DNA of 64,000 nucleotides, from positions 1 through 64,000 of the forward strand of contig CAZAJG010000007.1 of the NCBI GenBank assembly GCA_964485405.1, read 5' to 3'. The DNA comes from CAKZNE01 sp964485405 (lineage in GTDB: Bacteria > Bacteroidota > Bacteroidia > Flavobacteriales > Schleiferiaceae). The notes beneath the pieces were generated by a model that did no database searches, had not been told where the DNA came from, and was given only the letters and a program-made list of their open reading frames with translations. Made by a program: the position numbers and the translations under genes. Positions 55,238 through 62,617 of this stretch are shown piece after piece; position 1 is the first letter of the stretch, and each line of letters opens with the position of its first letter.

Positions 55238-55990
55238 TTACCACTTTGCTTCAGGGTACATTCTAGGAAGCTGTTGCAGCTCCGCCAGTATAAAGCCTAA
55301 ACTTTCTGTATGTTCTCCTTGTTTGCCACCACTTTGCATCCAGTCGTCTGCCGGTTTTTCGAGTGTTGCTATTTTTAAAATTTCAGTCACTTTAGCGTTC
55401 CATTGGTTGTAAATGGATTCTAAGTTTACACCATAACCTTCTTTTTCAGCGGCTAAATCCACCTCATCGGCCTTAAACATTTCACCAGTCCACTGCCAAA
55501 GCTCATCCATAGATTCTTGCACACGGTTGTGGCTTTCTTCCGTTCCGTCTCCTAAACGGATAACCCACTCGGCACTCCACTGTGCATGATAGGTTATTTC
55601 CTTTATCGCTTTTTGCGCGATGGCTCGGATTTGGTCGTCATTACTTTTTAGGAGGTCGGAGTATAAGAAGTAGTTAAAGGTATCAAACAAAAATTGACGG
55701 GCTATGGTAAAGCCCCAATCTCCGTTTGGTAACTCAAGCATTAAAAGGTTTCTAAACTCAAAGTGATCTCTAAAAAAAGCAACTTGGTCTTCCGTAGCTC
55801 CTTCTCCTTTTAATTCGGCTGCATATTGCAATAACATGCGTGCTTGTCCTAGTTGGTCGAGAGCAATGTTAGAAAGGGCAATGTCTTGCTCTAAAATAGG
55901 TCCGTGTCCGCACCATTCTCCTAGGCGTTGTCCTAAAATGAGGGCATTATCTCCTAATCTAAGCGTGTATTCCAGTAAATTATTCTTCAA
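55238..55990 (-). CDS. paaC: PaaC, phenylacetyl-CoA epoxidase structural subunit
   Basis: 250 residues, a helical ferritin-like protein (RLGDNALILGQRLGEWCGHGP, ALDQLGQARMLL, ITYHAQWSAEWVIRLGDGTEES). PaaC pairs with PaaA, stabilises it and has lost most di-iron ligands. Gaps of 43 nt after paaB and 3 nt before paaD. Confidence 0.95.
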   Translation of the reverse strand: MKNNLLEYTLRLGDNALILGQRLGEWCGHGPILEQDIALSNIALDQLGQARMLLQYAAELKGEGATEDQVAFFRDHFEFRNLLMLELPNGDWGFTIARQFLFDTFNYFLYSDLLKSNDDQIRAIAQKAIKEITYHAQWSAEWVIRLGDGTEESHNRVQESMDELWQWTGEMFKADEVDLAAEKEGYGVNLESIYNQWNAKVTEILKIATLEKPADDWMQSGGKQGEHTESLGFILAELQQLPRMYPEAKW

Positions 55991-56033
55991 TGCAGGTGTT
56001 TTAAAGATTCTTGTTTTTCCTTCTTTTCAAAGA

Positions 56034-56324
56034 TTACATGTGGCCTATTTCGTCCGGTATCTCATAAAAAGTAGGGTGGCGATACACCTTATCGTCTGAC
56101 GGAGTAAAAAGAGGTTCTTTTTCATCAGGGCTGGAGGCAGTAACCGCTTCAGAAGGCACTACCCAAATACTAATCCCCTCACTTCTGCGTGTATATACAT
56201 CGCGTGCATTTTTAATGGCCATTTCTGCGTCAGGAGCGTGAAGGCTTCCCGCATGTTTGTGACTTAAACCGTTTCTAGAACGGATAAATACTTCCCAGAT
56301 TTTCCAATTATCCTTGTCAGACAT
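56034..56324 (-). CDS. paaB: PaaB, phenylacetyl-CoA epoxidase small subunit
   Basis: 96 residues with the family signature WEVFIRSRNGLSHKHAGSLHAPDAEMA and NARDVYTRRSEGISIWVVP. The subunit bridges PaaA-PaaC dimers in the multicomponent monooxygenase. It lies 33 nt after paaA. Confidence 0.95.
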   Translation of the reverse strand: MSDKDNWKIWEVFIRSRNGLSHKHAGSLHAPDAEMAIKNARDVYTRRSEGISIWVVPSEAVTASSPDEKEPLFTPSDDKVYRHPTFYEIPDEIGHM

Positions 56325-56357
56325 ATTTCTGTGTTTACTTCTTTATCTGTTGATTAC

Positions 56358-57308
56358 TTATGCTGCGTCTTTGCTCTTTTTGTCAGCTTGCTTTTTGGCA
56401 TAAGCGTTAGCCGCTTCTCTTACCCACTCACCGTTCTTATGTGCAACATTTCTAGCTTTTAACCTTTGGCGGTTACACTTTCCGTTGCCTTTAATCACAT
56501 TGTAGAACTCATCCCAGTTGATTTCACCGTGATCATAACCTTGTTTTTCTTCATTCCACTTCAAATCTTTATCCGGAATGGTAAGTCCTAAAAACTCCGC
56601 TTGAGGAACCGTTTTGTCAATAAATTCCTGACGCAATTCATCATTTGATTTTCTCTTAATCTTCCACTTCATGCTTTGAGCAGAGTTTGGAGAATTATCA
56701 TCTGTAGGCCCGAACATCATTAAAGAAGGCCACCACCAGCGGTTTAGAGCCTGTTGCGCCATTTCCTTTTGCTCCGGAGTTCCTTGAGCCAAGGCCATGG
56801 TAATTTCATACCCTTGACGTTGGTGAAAACTCTCTTCCTTACAAATCTTAACCATGGCTCTGGAGTAAGGACCGTAAGAGGTTCTACAAAGCATTACTTG
56901 GTTTGCAATGGCTGCACCATCTACCAACCAACCAATGGCTCCCATATCTGCCCATGAAGGGGTGGGATAATTAAAAATGCTTGAATATTTTGCTTTTCCT
57001 ATCAATAGGTCGTTTACCAAATCCATACGGTCTGCGCCTAAAGTTTCTGCAGCTGAATAAAGATAAAGGCCATGCCCGGCTTCATCTTGTACTTTCGCTA
57101 AAAGCGCCACTTTTCTTCTTAAAGAAGGTGCTCTTGTAATCCAATTTGCTTCAGGTAACATGCCAACCACTTCGCTGTGTGCGTGTTGGCTTATTTGACG
57201 TATCAACGTTTTTCTGTATCGATCAGGCATCCAATCTTTCGGCTCCACCTTGTTTTCCGCATCTACATAATGTTGAAAACGATCTTCTAAATTCATTTCT
57301 TTCGTCAT
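56358..57308 (-). CDS. paaA: PaaA, phenylacetyl-CoA epoxidase catalytic subunit
   Basis: 316 residues from the Met at 57308. The frame continues upstream to 57410, but that stretch contains the promoter and does not look like PaaA. Di-iron ligand motifs are present: AKVQDEAGHGLYLY and CKEESFHQRQG (Glu-x-x-His), with a further Glu earlier. It adds one oxygen atom to the aromatic ring of phenylacetyl-CoA to give the 1,2-epoxide, using electrons from PaaE. First gene of the leftward paaABCD-paaGH-ABC operon. Confidence 0.95.
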   Translation of the reverse strand: MTKEMNLEDRFQHYVDAENKVEPKDWMPDRYRKTLIRQISQHAHSEVVGMLPEANWITRAPSLRRKVALLAKVQDEAGHGLYLYSAAETLGADRMDLVNDLLIGKAKYSSIFNYPTPSWADMGAIGWLVDGAAIANQVMLCRTSYGPYSRAMVKICKEESFHQRQGYEITMALAQGTPEQKEMAQQALNRWWWPSLMMFGPTDDNSPNSAQSMKWKIKRKSNDELRQEFIDKTVPQAEFLGLTIPDKDLKWNEEKQGYDHGEINWDEFYNVIKGNGKCNRQRLKARNVAHKNGEWVREAANAYAKKQADKKSKDAA

Positions 57309-57330
57309 GACTTCCGGTATTTGAGATTTA

Positions 57331-57338
57331 CAAAGATA
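57331..57338 (-). promoter_or_regulatory. -7 promoter box for paaA
   Basis: Minus-strand TATCTTTG matches TAnnTTTG exactly, 22 nt before the paaA start. The paaE promoter has the identical octamer on the other strand. Confidence 0.65.
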
Positions 57339-57342
57339 AGGT

Positions 57343-57361
57343 GAGAAAATCACTTTTTCTC
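57343..57361. promoter_or_regulatory. Inverted repeat in the paaA-paaE divergent promoter region
   Basis: GAGAAAA-TCACT-TTTTCTC, a perfect 7-bp inverted repeat with a 5-nt spacer, lies within the 19-nt spacer region just upstream of the paaA -7 box. A repressor bound here would block paaA transcription. No regulator gene is next to it. Confidence 0.45.
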
Positions 57362-57435
57362 CTTGACTATAAAACAGAACGATTCCAATTTTTGTTTCTT
57401 CTATCAACAAATTAATTCTGTAAACATCTGGCTGC

Positions 57436-57443
57436 TATCTTTG
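57436..57443 (+). promoter_or_regulatory. -7 promoter box for paaE
   Basis: TATCTTTG matches TAnnTTTG exactly, 25 nt before the ATG at 57469. It is the same octamer as in the divergent paaA promoter, and the paired arrangement suggests co-regulation. Confidence 0.65.
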
Positions 57444-57468
57444 CAGGCTGTAAAACAAAAACCCTGTT

Positions 57469-58614
57469 ATGCTGAAGTTTTTTAAAAAATCTTCTTCTGA
57501 AAAGAATTCTTTATTAGCAAAAGAGAAACAATCTGGTCGTGCTAAGTTCCACACGCTCAGAGTTCAAGATATTACACGAGAAACCGCAGATTGCGTTTCT
57601 GTGGCTTTTGAAGTGCCTGAAAACCTTCAACAGGACTACAGGTTTATTCCTGGACAATACCTCACTTTAGAAACCGAAATAGATGGTGAAAAAGTAAGAA
57701 GGTCCTACTCGCTTTGCTCCAGTCCTTTAGATGGAGAGTTAAGAGTTGCCATTAAAAAGGTAGAAATGGGTAAGTTTTCTACTTGGGCCAATGAATCCTT
57801 AACGGTTGGCTCTAACATGCAGGTAATGACACCGGAAGGAAACTTCCACGCACAACTGGATGCACAACAAAAAAAGCAATATGTTGCTTTCGCTGCCGGA
57901 TCAGGTATTACCCCGGTATATTCCATTGTAAAATCGGTTCTTGAAATGGAACCCGATAGCACTTTCACACTCTTTTACGGTAATAAAACCAGCAATACCG
58001 TCATTTTTAAAGACAAGCTGGATGCTTTAAAAAGTGAATACATGGGTCGCCTAGAAGTGCACCATGTGTTGAGTCAGGAAGACCAAGGAACTGATTATTT
58101 AAAAGGTAGAATTAACCAAGCCAAATGCGAATCCTTCGCAGAGAAGTTTTTTGATATCAATCGAGTAAGTGAGTATTTTATTTGTGGCCCAGAAGCCATG
58201 ATCAATGCCGTTAGCGACAGTTTAAAAGGTTTAGGTATCGATTCTAAAAAAATTCACTTTGAACTTTTTACTTCTCCAGTTCAAAACCTTGCCGGTAAAA
58301 CCAAGGTAGAAAAGGGAACGAAAGTAGATAAAATGATGAGTAAGGTTACTGTGGTTTTAGATGGTGATGAGACTCATTTTGATCTAAGCTCGAGCGGTTT
58401 TTCTGTTTTAGATGCAGCTCTAGATGCTGGTGCTGATGTTCCTTATGCATGCAAAGGTGCTGTGTGTTGTACATGTAGAGCTAAGGTTATTGAAGGTTCT
58501 GCGGAAATGGATATGAACTATGCTTTGGAAGACGATGAAGTAGCAGATGGTTATATCTTAACCTGCCAATCTCACCCTACCTCTGAAAAGCTTGTGGTTA
58601 GTTTTGACGACTAA
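57469..58614 (+). CDS. paaE: PaaE, phenylacetyl-CoA epoxidase reductase
   Basis: 381 residues. An FAD-binding domain (about 30-130; RRSYSLCSSP for FAD) and an NAD(P)-binding domain (AAGSGITPVYS; FICGPEAMI) are followed by a C-terminal plant-type 2Fe-2S domain with CKGAVCCTC and a last Cys in LTCQSHP. It passes NADPH electrons to PaaA. It is transcribed divergently from paaABCD, unlike the common paaABCDE order. About 25 extra N-terminal residues (MLKFFKKSSSEKNS) are Lys- and Ser-rich. Confidence 0.94.
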   Translation: MLKFFKKSSSEKNSLLAKEKQSGRAKFHTLRVQDITRETADCVSVAFEVPENLQQDYRFIPGQYLTLETEIDGEKVRRSYSLCSSPLDGELRVAIKKVEMGKFSTWANESLTVGSNMQVMTPEGNFHAQLDAQQKKQYVAFAAGSGITPVYSIVKSVLEMEPDSTFTLFYGNKTSNTVIFKDKLDALKSEYMGRLEVHHVLSQEDQGTDYLKGRINQAKCESFAEKFFDINRVSEYFICGPEAMINAVSDSLKGLGIDSKKIHFELFTSPVQNLAGKTKVEKGTKVDKMMSKVTVVLDGDETHFDLSSSGFSVLDAALDAGADVPYACKGAVCCTCRAKVIEGSAEMDMNYALEDDEVADGYILTCQSHPTSEKLVVSFDD

Positions 58615-58625
58615 CAAAACACTTT

Positions 58626-59072
58626 TTAAATTTTTTTGATCATATCCACATGCCAGACCCCAAAGTCCGGGTAAGGTTCTGAAATGGTTTCAAAACCAAA
58701 ACTGCTGTAGAACTCTTCTAGGTATACTTGTGCTTGAATTTTGAGCTTTTCCTCTTGTGCATAAACTTCCTTTCCTAATTCTACCGCTTTTGCAAAAACC
58801 TTCTTCCCATAAGCCGCTCTTCTGTGCTTAGGAGCTACCACAACTCTTCCAATAGAAGGTTCTGCGTAAACCCCTCCGGGAGGCACAACTCTGGCATAAG
58901 CCACTAACTGATTGTCAACCGTGCCTATGATGTGATAGCTCGTTTGATCGTGATGGTCTAACTCTGCGTAGGCACAGTTTTGCTCAACTACAAAAACATC
59001 TGTTCTTAAAGCTAGGATGTTGTATAGCTCTGTAACAGTGAGTTCATCAAATTTTTTAATCTGTAGTTCCAT
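58626..59072 (-). CDS. GNAT family N-acetyltransferase (ElaA-like)
   Basis: 148 residues from the Met at 59072; an ATG at 59084 would add four residues, and GGGAGAAAGA before 59072 could act as its ribosome site. ElaA features: LALRTDVFVVEQNCAYAELD, and the acetyl-CoA-binding stretch GRVVVAPKHRRAAYGKKV. The acceptor substrate is unknown. It is convergent with paaE, with only 11 nt between stop codons. A near-consensus -7 box (TATCTTCG) is at 59096-59103. Confidence 0.88.
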   Translation of the reverse strand: MELQIKKFDELTVTELYNILALRTDVFVVEQNCAYAELDHHDQTSYHIIGTVDNQLVAYARVVPPGGVYAEPSIGRVVVAPKHRRAAYGKKVFAKAVELGKEVYAQEEKLKIQAQVYLEEFYSSFGFETISEPYPDFGVWHVDMIKKI

Positions 59073-59137
59073 TCTTTCTCCCATTTCAATACGAACGAAG
59101 ATAATAACTGAGCTGAGTTTACAGTTAAACCCAAAAG

Positions 59138-59167
59138 AAAACGCCTGTTGAAATCAACAGGCGTTTT
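59138..59167 (-). terminator. Terminator of the sigma-factor operon
   Basis: A perfect 14-bp stem (AAAACGCCTGTTGA/TCAACAGGCGTTTT) with a T-rich tail on the minus strand, 26 nt beyond the outer-membrane protein stop codon. It ends the operon that runs from 62385. Confidence 0.85.
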
Positions 59168-59193
59168 TAAAATTCCGTTTTTTTTAAGTCGTC

Positions 59194-60528
59194 TTATAAA
59201 GTAAGTCCTATTGTTACACTTACCGCTTGCATATCCATTCCTAAGTCGCGATCTGCTTGAAAAAAGGTACTTAAATCGTATTTGGCTGTAATCTTCCAGC
59301 TCTCCCATCCAATCTGAGTCATTACTCCATAACGGAAAGGGTTCGTAAAAAAGTCGTTTTTCTCTATTGTTTCCACTCTAGAGCCTTCAAAATCGTTAAA
59401 TTCTCTTTGTCTTCTAGAGGTTAAGCGAACACCTCCGTAACCCCCTATTCCAAAGGTAAAAGAGTCTTCTATATTGCCCAGTTCAGATAGATCCAGCTGC
59501 AACATTAAAGGAATGTTGAAGTATACAATCTCAAACTTAGATTTGGCATAGCTATTTGCAGAATCGTTTACAAAAGCAGCTCCTTGCTCTGGTGTTTCTT
59601 GTTTTACCAAGATATTATCTCCTCTTAAGCGGTAGTTATGCCAAGAAAACTCTCCTCCCCATTTTAAATATATTTTGCTGTAAGGAGAACCAAGTCTTGT
59701 TTTTCCTCCCATACCCAACTCAAAAGTGGTAGAGTTCCAAAACTCTTGCTCAGCAGATCCGTCCGTTACTTGATACTGACCGTCTTCCAAAAGTTGATTA
59801 AAACCAAAGTGAATATCAAAATAGGTTTCTGAACGATCTATTTCATCAATGTCAATATCGTTGTCGTCATCCCAGCCATCGTTATCGCTATTTCCTTTAA
59901 AATCTAAAGCAAAAGGACGATCCCCTTCTTCACCTTCCTCTATGGTTATTCCATCTTCAGAGATAACAATCTTTTGTTTCTTCTCTTTAGGTTGAGCGTC
60001 TCCGTCATCAAACAAGTCTCCTTCTGCTGGTGCATCTGGTATAGGCGGTAAAGCCGGGAATGGAGGAATTGTTCCTAAGCCATCTTCTTGCGCTTCTATT
60101 TGCTCTTCCCAGGCTTCCATTTTTGTTTCATACGCCTCTGCCCAAGCTTCCCATCTTTCCGCATAAGCTTCTCCCCAGGTTTCCATCAGCTCACCCATCA
60201 CCTCTAAGCTTTCCTCTGTTCTATCATTAATCGCTTCACGCATTTCTTCTGCTTGCTCAGCGGTTATCTCTCCTGCTTTTTCTTGCTTATCTACTCGAGC
60301 AAGCATCTCGTTTTGTTGCTTTTGAATCTTTAGAGATTTTCCTACTACCTCGCTTATCATCTTATTCAAATCTACTTCTGATAAAGACTGTAAGTCATCT
60401 GCTTCTAAAATGATGGTGTTACCACTCACTTCTATCTCTACAGAATCTTGCGCTGACGTATTGGGCTGTGCTAAAGCTACTCCACTAGCCACCAGAAAGG
60501 TAAATGCGCTATAAATTAATTTTTTCAT
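59194..60528 (-). CDS. Outer-membrane beta-barrel protein with periplasmic EAW-rich coiled coil
   Basis: 444 residues. A signal peptide (ending VALAQ) is followed by a helical region with EAW repeats (about 100-150: RWEAWAEAYETKMEAWEEQIE), a Pro-rich linker (about 152-170: TIPPFPALPPIPDAP), an acidic stretch and a beta-barrel (about 235-444) with a PorT/OmpW-like look that ends in SVTIGLTL. The barrel would sit in the outer membrane with the coiled coil in the periplasm. Last gene of an ECF sigma operon; the coiled-coil module is shared with the gene before it. Function unknown. Confidence 0.8.
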   Translation of the reverse strand: MKKLIYSAFTFLVASGVALAQPNTSAQDSVEIEVSGNTIILEADDLQSLSEVDLNKMISEVVGKSLKIQKQQNEMLARVDKQEKAGEITAEQAEEMREAINDRTEESLEVMGELMETWGEAYAERWEAWAEAYETKMEAWEEQIEAQEDGLGTIPPFPALPPIPDAPAEGDLFDDGDAQPKEKKQKIVISEDGITIEEGEEGDRPFALDFKGNSDNDGWDDDNDIDIDEIDRSETYFDIHFGFNQLLEDGQYQVTDGSAEQEFWNSTTFELGMGGKTRLGSPYSKIYLKWGGEFSWHNYRLRGDNILVKQETPEQGAAFVNDSANSYAKSKFEIVYFNIPLMLQLDLSELGNIEDSFTFGIGGYGGVRLTSRRQREFNDFEGSRVETIEKNDFFTNPFRYGVMTQIGWESWKITAKYDLSTFFQADRDLGMDMQAVSVTIGLTL

Positions 60529-60561
60529 AATACTGTGTTTTGTTCTCGTTTCCTTTTCTAT

Positions 60562-61050
60562 TTATTTTGATTTCGGAGCCTCCGGTTTCTTTGGTGTTTC
60601 CGGCTCTTGTTTCATTGGTGGGGAAGGGAGTGCAGGAGGGGTCGCAAACTCTAAGTTTTCCATCTCTTTAGCAAACTCCTCTCCCCAGGCTTCCATTTCT
60701 TCTCCAAATCTTTCTCCCCATTCTGCCCAGGCTTCCATTTGAGGTTCGTTTTCTTCTGCCCATTCTTCAATTCGGTCTGCAAAAGCCTCCATCCGGTCTT
60801 CAAATGCTTCCGCTTTTCTCTCTATATCAAGCGCTCTCGCTTCTTTTTGTTCTTCGGTAAGTTCTTGTCCTTTCTTTTTTATCTCATTCACCTTCACCTT
60901 CATATCCCGGGCAAACTTTTTCATCTCCTCCGTCATTTGATCCAGCTCTTTTTGCAGTTCAATTTGCTTCGGGTTCTCTTTTTCAGTTTCCGTTTGGGCA
61001 TAAGTAAGCCCGCTCAGCGCTAATGCGCAGATTAATAATACTTTTTTCAT
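60562..61050 (-). CDS. Secreted coiled-coil protein with EAW repeats
   Basis: 162 residues. A signal peptide (ending LTYAQ) precedes an almost entirely helical Glu/Lys/Trp-rich region (DRMEAFADRIEEWAEENE, then MEAWAEWGERFGEEMEAW) and a Pro/Lys-rich tail (TPPALPSPPMK). The helix-plus-proline architecture parallels the N-terminal module of the next gene's product, which indicates a shared module or duplication. It is likely periplasmic. It lies 13 nt downstream of the putative anti-sigma gene. Not a family I can name. Confidence 0.78.
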   Translation of the reverse strand: MKKVLLICALALSGLTYAQTETEKENPKQIELQKELDQMTEEMKKFARDMKVKVNEIKKKGQELTEEQKEARALDIERKAEAFEDRMEAFADRIEEWAEENEPQMEAWAEWGERFGEEMEAWGEEFAKEMENLEFATPPALPSPPMKQEPETPKKPEAPKSK

Positions 61051-61063
61051 CTGGTTTCTTGAT

Positions 61064-61825
61064 TTAGTTTTTAAACAATTTGTCGAAAGTGATTTCTAAC
61101 TGAGGTTTTCCTTTTTTTGGTGTTTCTGGAAGCTCTAGAGGCTTACCATTTAATAGGTTTCCAAATTGAGTGTTGGCGTAAGCAAATACTCTTTCTTTAA
61201 ATTTAGGACGTTCTGTTTCTTCTTCTTCTACCTTTTGATTATCTGCGTAAAAAGATTTCTCGGTTACTGGAACTCTGTATTTTAATTTAATGCTCTTCGG
61301 TTTTGACTTGCTTTCTACTTTTAAGTCTTCTATCTGTAGTAAAGGCTCATCTCCATACAAACTTTCCTCATCAGCCACTTTCAAATCGTTAGAAACTAGA
61401 ATGGTAGAAGGGCCTTGTTTGCTTGGTGCTAGAGGCACAATCTTTCTTCTTTTACTCCCTTGTGTTTTAGTATTATCCTTTTTGGGTTGTTTCGCTTTTG
61501 ATTTTGGCTTTTCTTTCGTTTGTTCCTTTACTATTTTCTCTGGTTCAATATCTGTATTGGTAATGACTGTAGAAATTCCGTCTACCCCTTTCTCTGTGCT
61601 TAAATCGGTAACAACACCTTCGTTATTTACCATGTAAACCCAAGTAGATAGACCGATAAGTAAGGTTACTACCGCTGCTCTCATAAAGTAAAAACCTCCT
61701 CGCCCGCTTTCCTCAGAAGCCGTTGCTTCTTCAATTTTTTCCCACACTTGAGGCGAAGGTTTCGTTTCTCTATTCTCTAAACCCTTTCTAAAGAGTTCGT
61801 CTATGGGGTTGTTTTCCTTCTTCAT
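61064..61825 (-). CDS. Putative membrane-bound anti-sigma factor
   Basis: 253 residues with one membrane helix (about 45-66: RAAVVTLLIGLSTWVYMV). The N-terminal ~44 residues are cytoplasmic and include PSPQVWEKIEEA, a common pattern in Bacteroidota anti-sigma factors. The large periplasmic part is rich in Lys, Glu and Thr. It overlaps the sigma gene by 4 nt (ATGA), the usual sigma/anti-sigma layout. Assignment rests mainly on context; the zinc-binding motif of ZAS-type anti-sigma factors is not seen. Confidence 0.72.
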   Translation of the reverse strand: MKKENNPIDELFRKGLENRETKPSPQVWEKIEEATASEESGRGGFYFMRAAVVTLLIGLSTWVYMVNNEGVVTDLSTEKGVDGISTVITNTDIEPEKIVKEQTKEKPKSKAKQPKKDNTKTQGSKRRKIVPLAPSKQGPSTILVSNDLKVADEESLYGDEPLLQIEDLKVESKSKPKSIKLKYRVPVTEKSFYADNQKVEEEETERPKFKERVFAYANTQFGNLLNGKPLELPETPKKGKPQLEITFDKLFKN

Positions 61826-62385
61826 GATTCCTTATATAAAAGTTGTCCTTGTTCTAGTTTGTTCTGCAAATGTTTTCTGGCCTTACTCAACTGAGATTTA
61901 GATGTGTTATCTGAAATCCCCAGCATTTCGCCTATTTCTTTATGTCCGTAACCTTCAATTGCATAAAGGTTAAAAACCGTTTTATATCCTAGCGGAAGCT
62001 CATCGATCAATCGCATTAAATGATCTGCGTCAATTTGATCGCTTAAATTTTCATGCGAAAAGTGTCCATGATTCTCTTCTTCAACCTCAACAAAAAGATT
62101 TTTTTGATATCGAATAAAGTTGAGTGACTCATTTACCATTATCCTTCTTATCCAGCCTCCTAGAGGTCCTTCTCCTGTATATTGGTCAATCTTATTGAAC
62201 ACTTTAATAAAAGCATTAGAAAGAACTTCCTCGGCATCTTCAATGGATTTCACATACCTTCTACACACTGTAAGCATCTGAGGAGAAAAACGCTCGTACA
62301 CCTCTCTCTGCGCGCGGCTGTCTCCTCTGCGACATTGCTTTACAAGCTTTTGTTCTGATGTTGGTAGGCGTAACAGTATTCCCAT
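61822..62385 (-). CDS. ECF-type RNA polymerase sigma factor
   Basis: 187 residues. Region 2 (about 25-95) includes YVKSIEDAEEVLSNAFIKVF and the -10-recognising segment GGWIRRIMVNESLN. Region 4 (about 125-180) has ELPLGYKTVFNLYAIEGYGHKEIGEMLGISDNTSKSQLSKAR. It starts the four-gene operon ending at 59194. Such factors respond to envelope signals when released by their anti-sigma partner. A near-consensus -7-like sequence (AATCTTTG) is at 62426-62433. Confidence 0.92.
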   Translation of the reverse strand: MGILLRLPTSEQKLVKQCRRGDSRAQREVYERFSPQMLTVCRRYVKSIEDAEEVLSNAFIKVFNKIDQYTGEGPLGGWIRRIMVNESLNFIRYQKNLFVEVEEENHGHFSHENLSDQIDADHLMRLIDELPLGYKTVFNLYAIEGYGHKEIGEMLGISDNTSKSQLSKARKHLQNKLEQGQLLYKES

Positions 62386-62599
62386 TTTTTTATTTGCCGT
62401 GGTTATCTACTAGACAGGGCCAAAACAAAGATTAGTTGCCTCAACTTATAAAAAAAATTGAAATAATACCTAACTTATTGAAATACAGAGAGAAAAATTT
62501 TGGTTTTGTTTGCTCTTTCCCGAATCTTGCTTTTTGGAATAAACCATAACCTCATACATAAATAAAGTCCTATTAATATTCAATAGACTGAGAATAAAC

Positions 62600-62607
62600 T
62601 ACCTTTG
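62600..62607 (+). promoter_or_regulatory. -7 promoter box for rnr
   Basis: TACCTTTG matches TAnnTTTG exactly, ending 10 nt before the ATG at 62618. Transcription would start only a few bases ahead of the start codon, giving a very short or nearly leaderless message. Confidence 0.5.
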
Positions 62608-62617
62608 CGGCTAGAAT

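Noticed and set aside
57309..57410. N-terminal extension of PaaA
   Set aside because: It covers the divergent promoter region with its -7 box, and PaaA family proteins start near the Met at 57308.
47649..58614. A PaaX/PaaR-type regulator or PaaK ligase in the paa cluster
   Set aside because: All genes in this stretch were read and none matches these families; they must lie outside the window if present.
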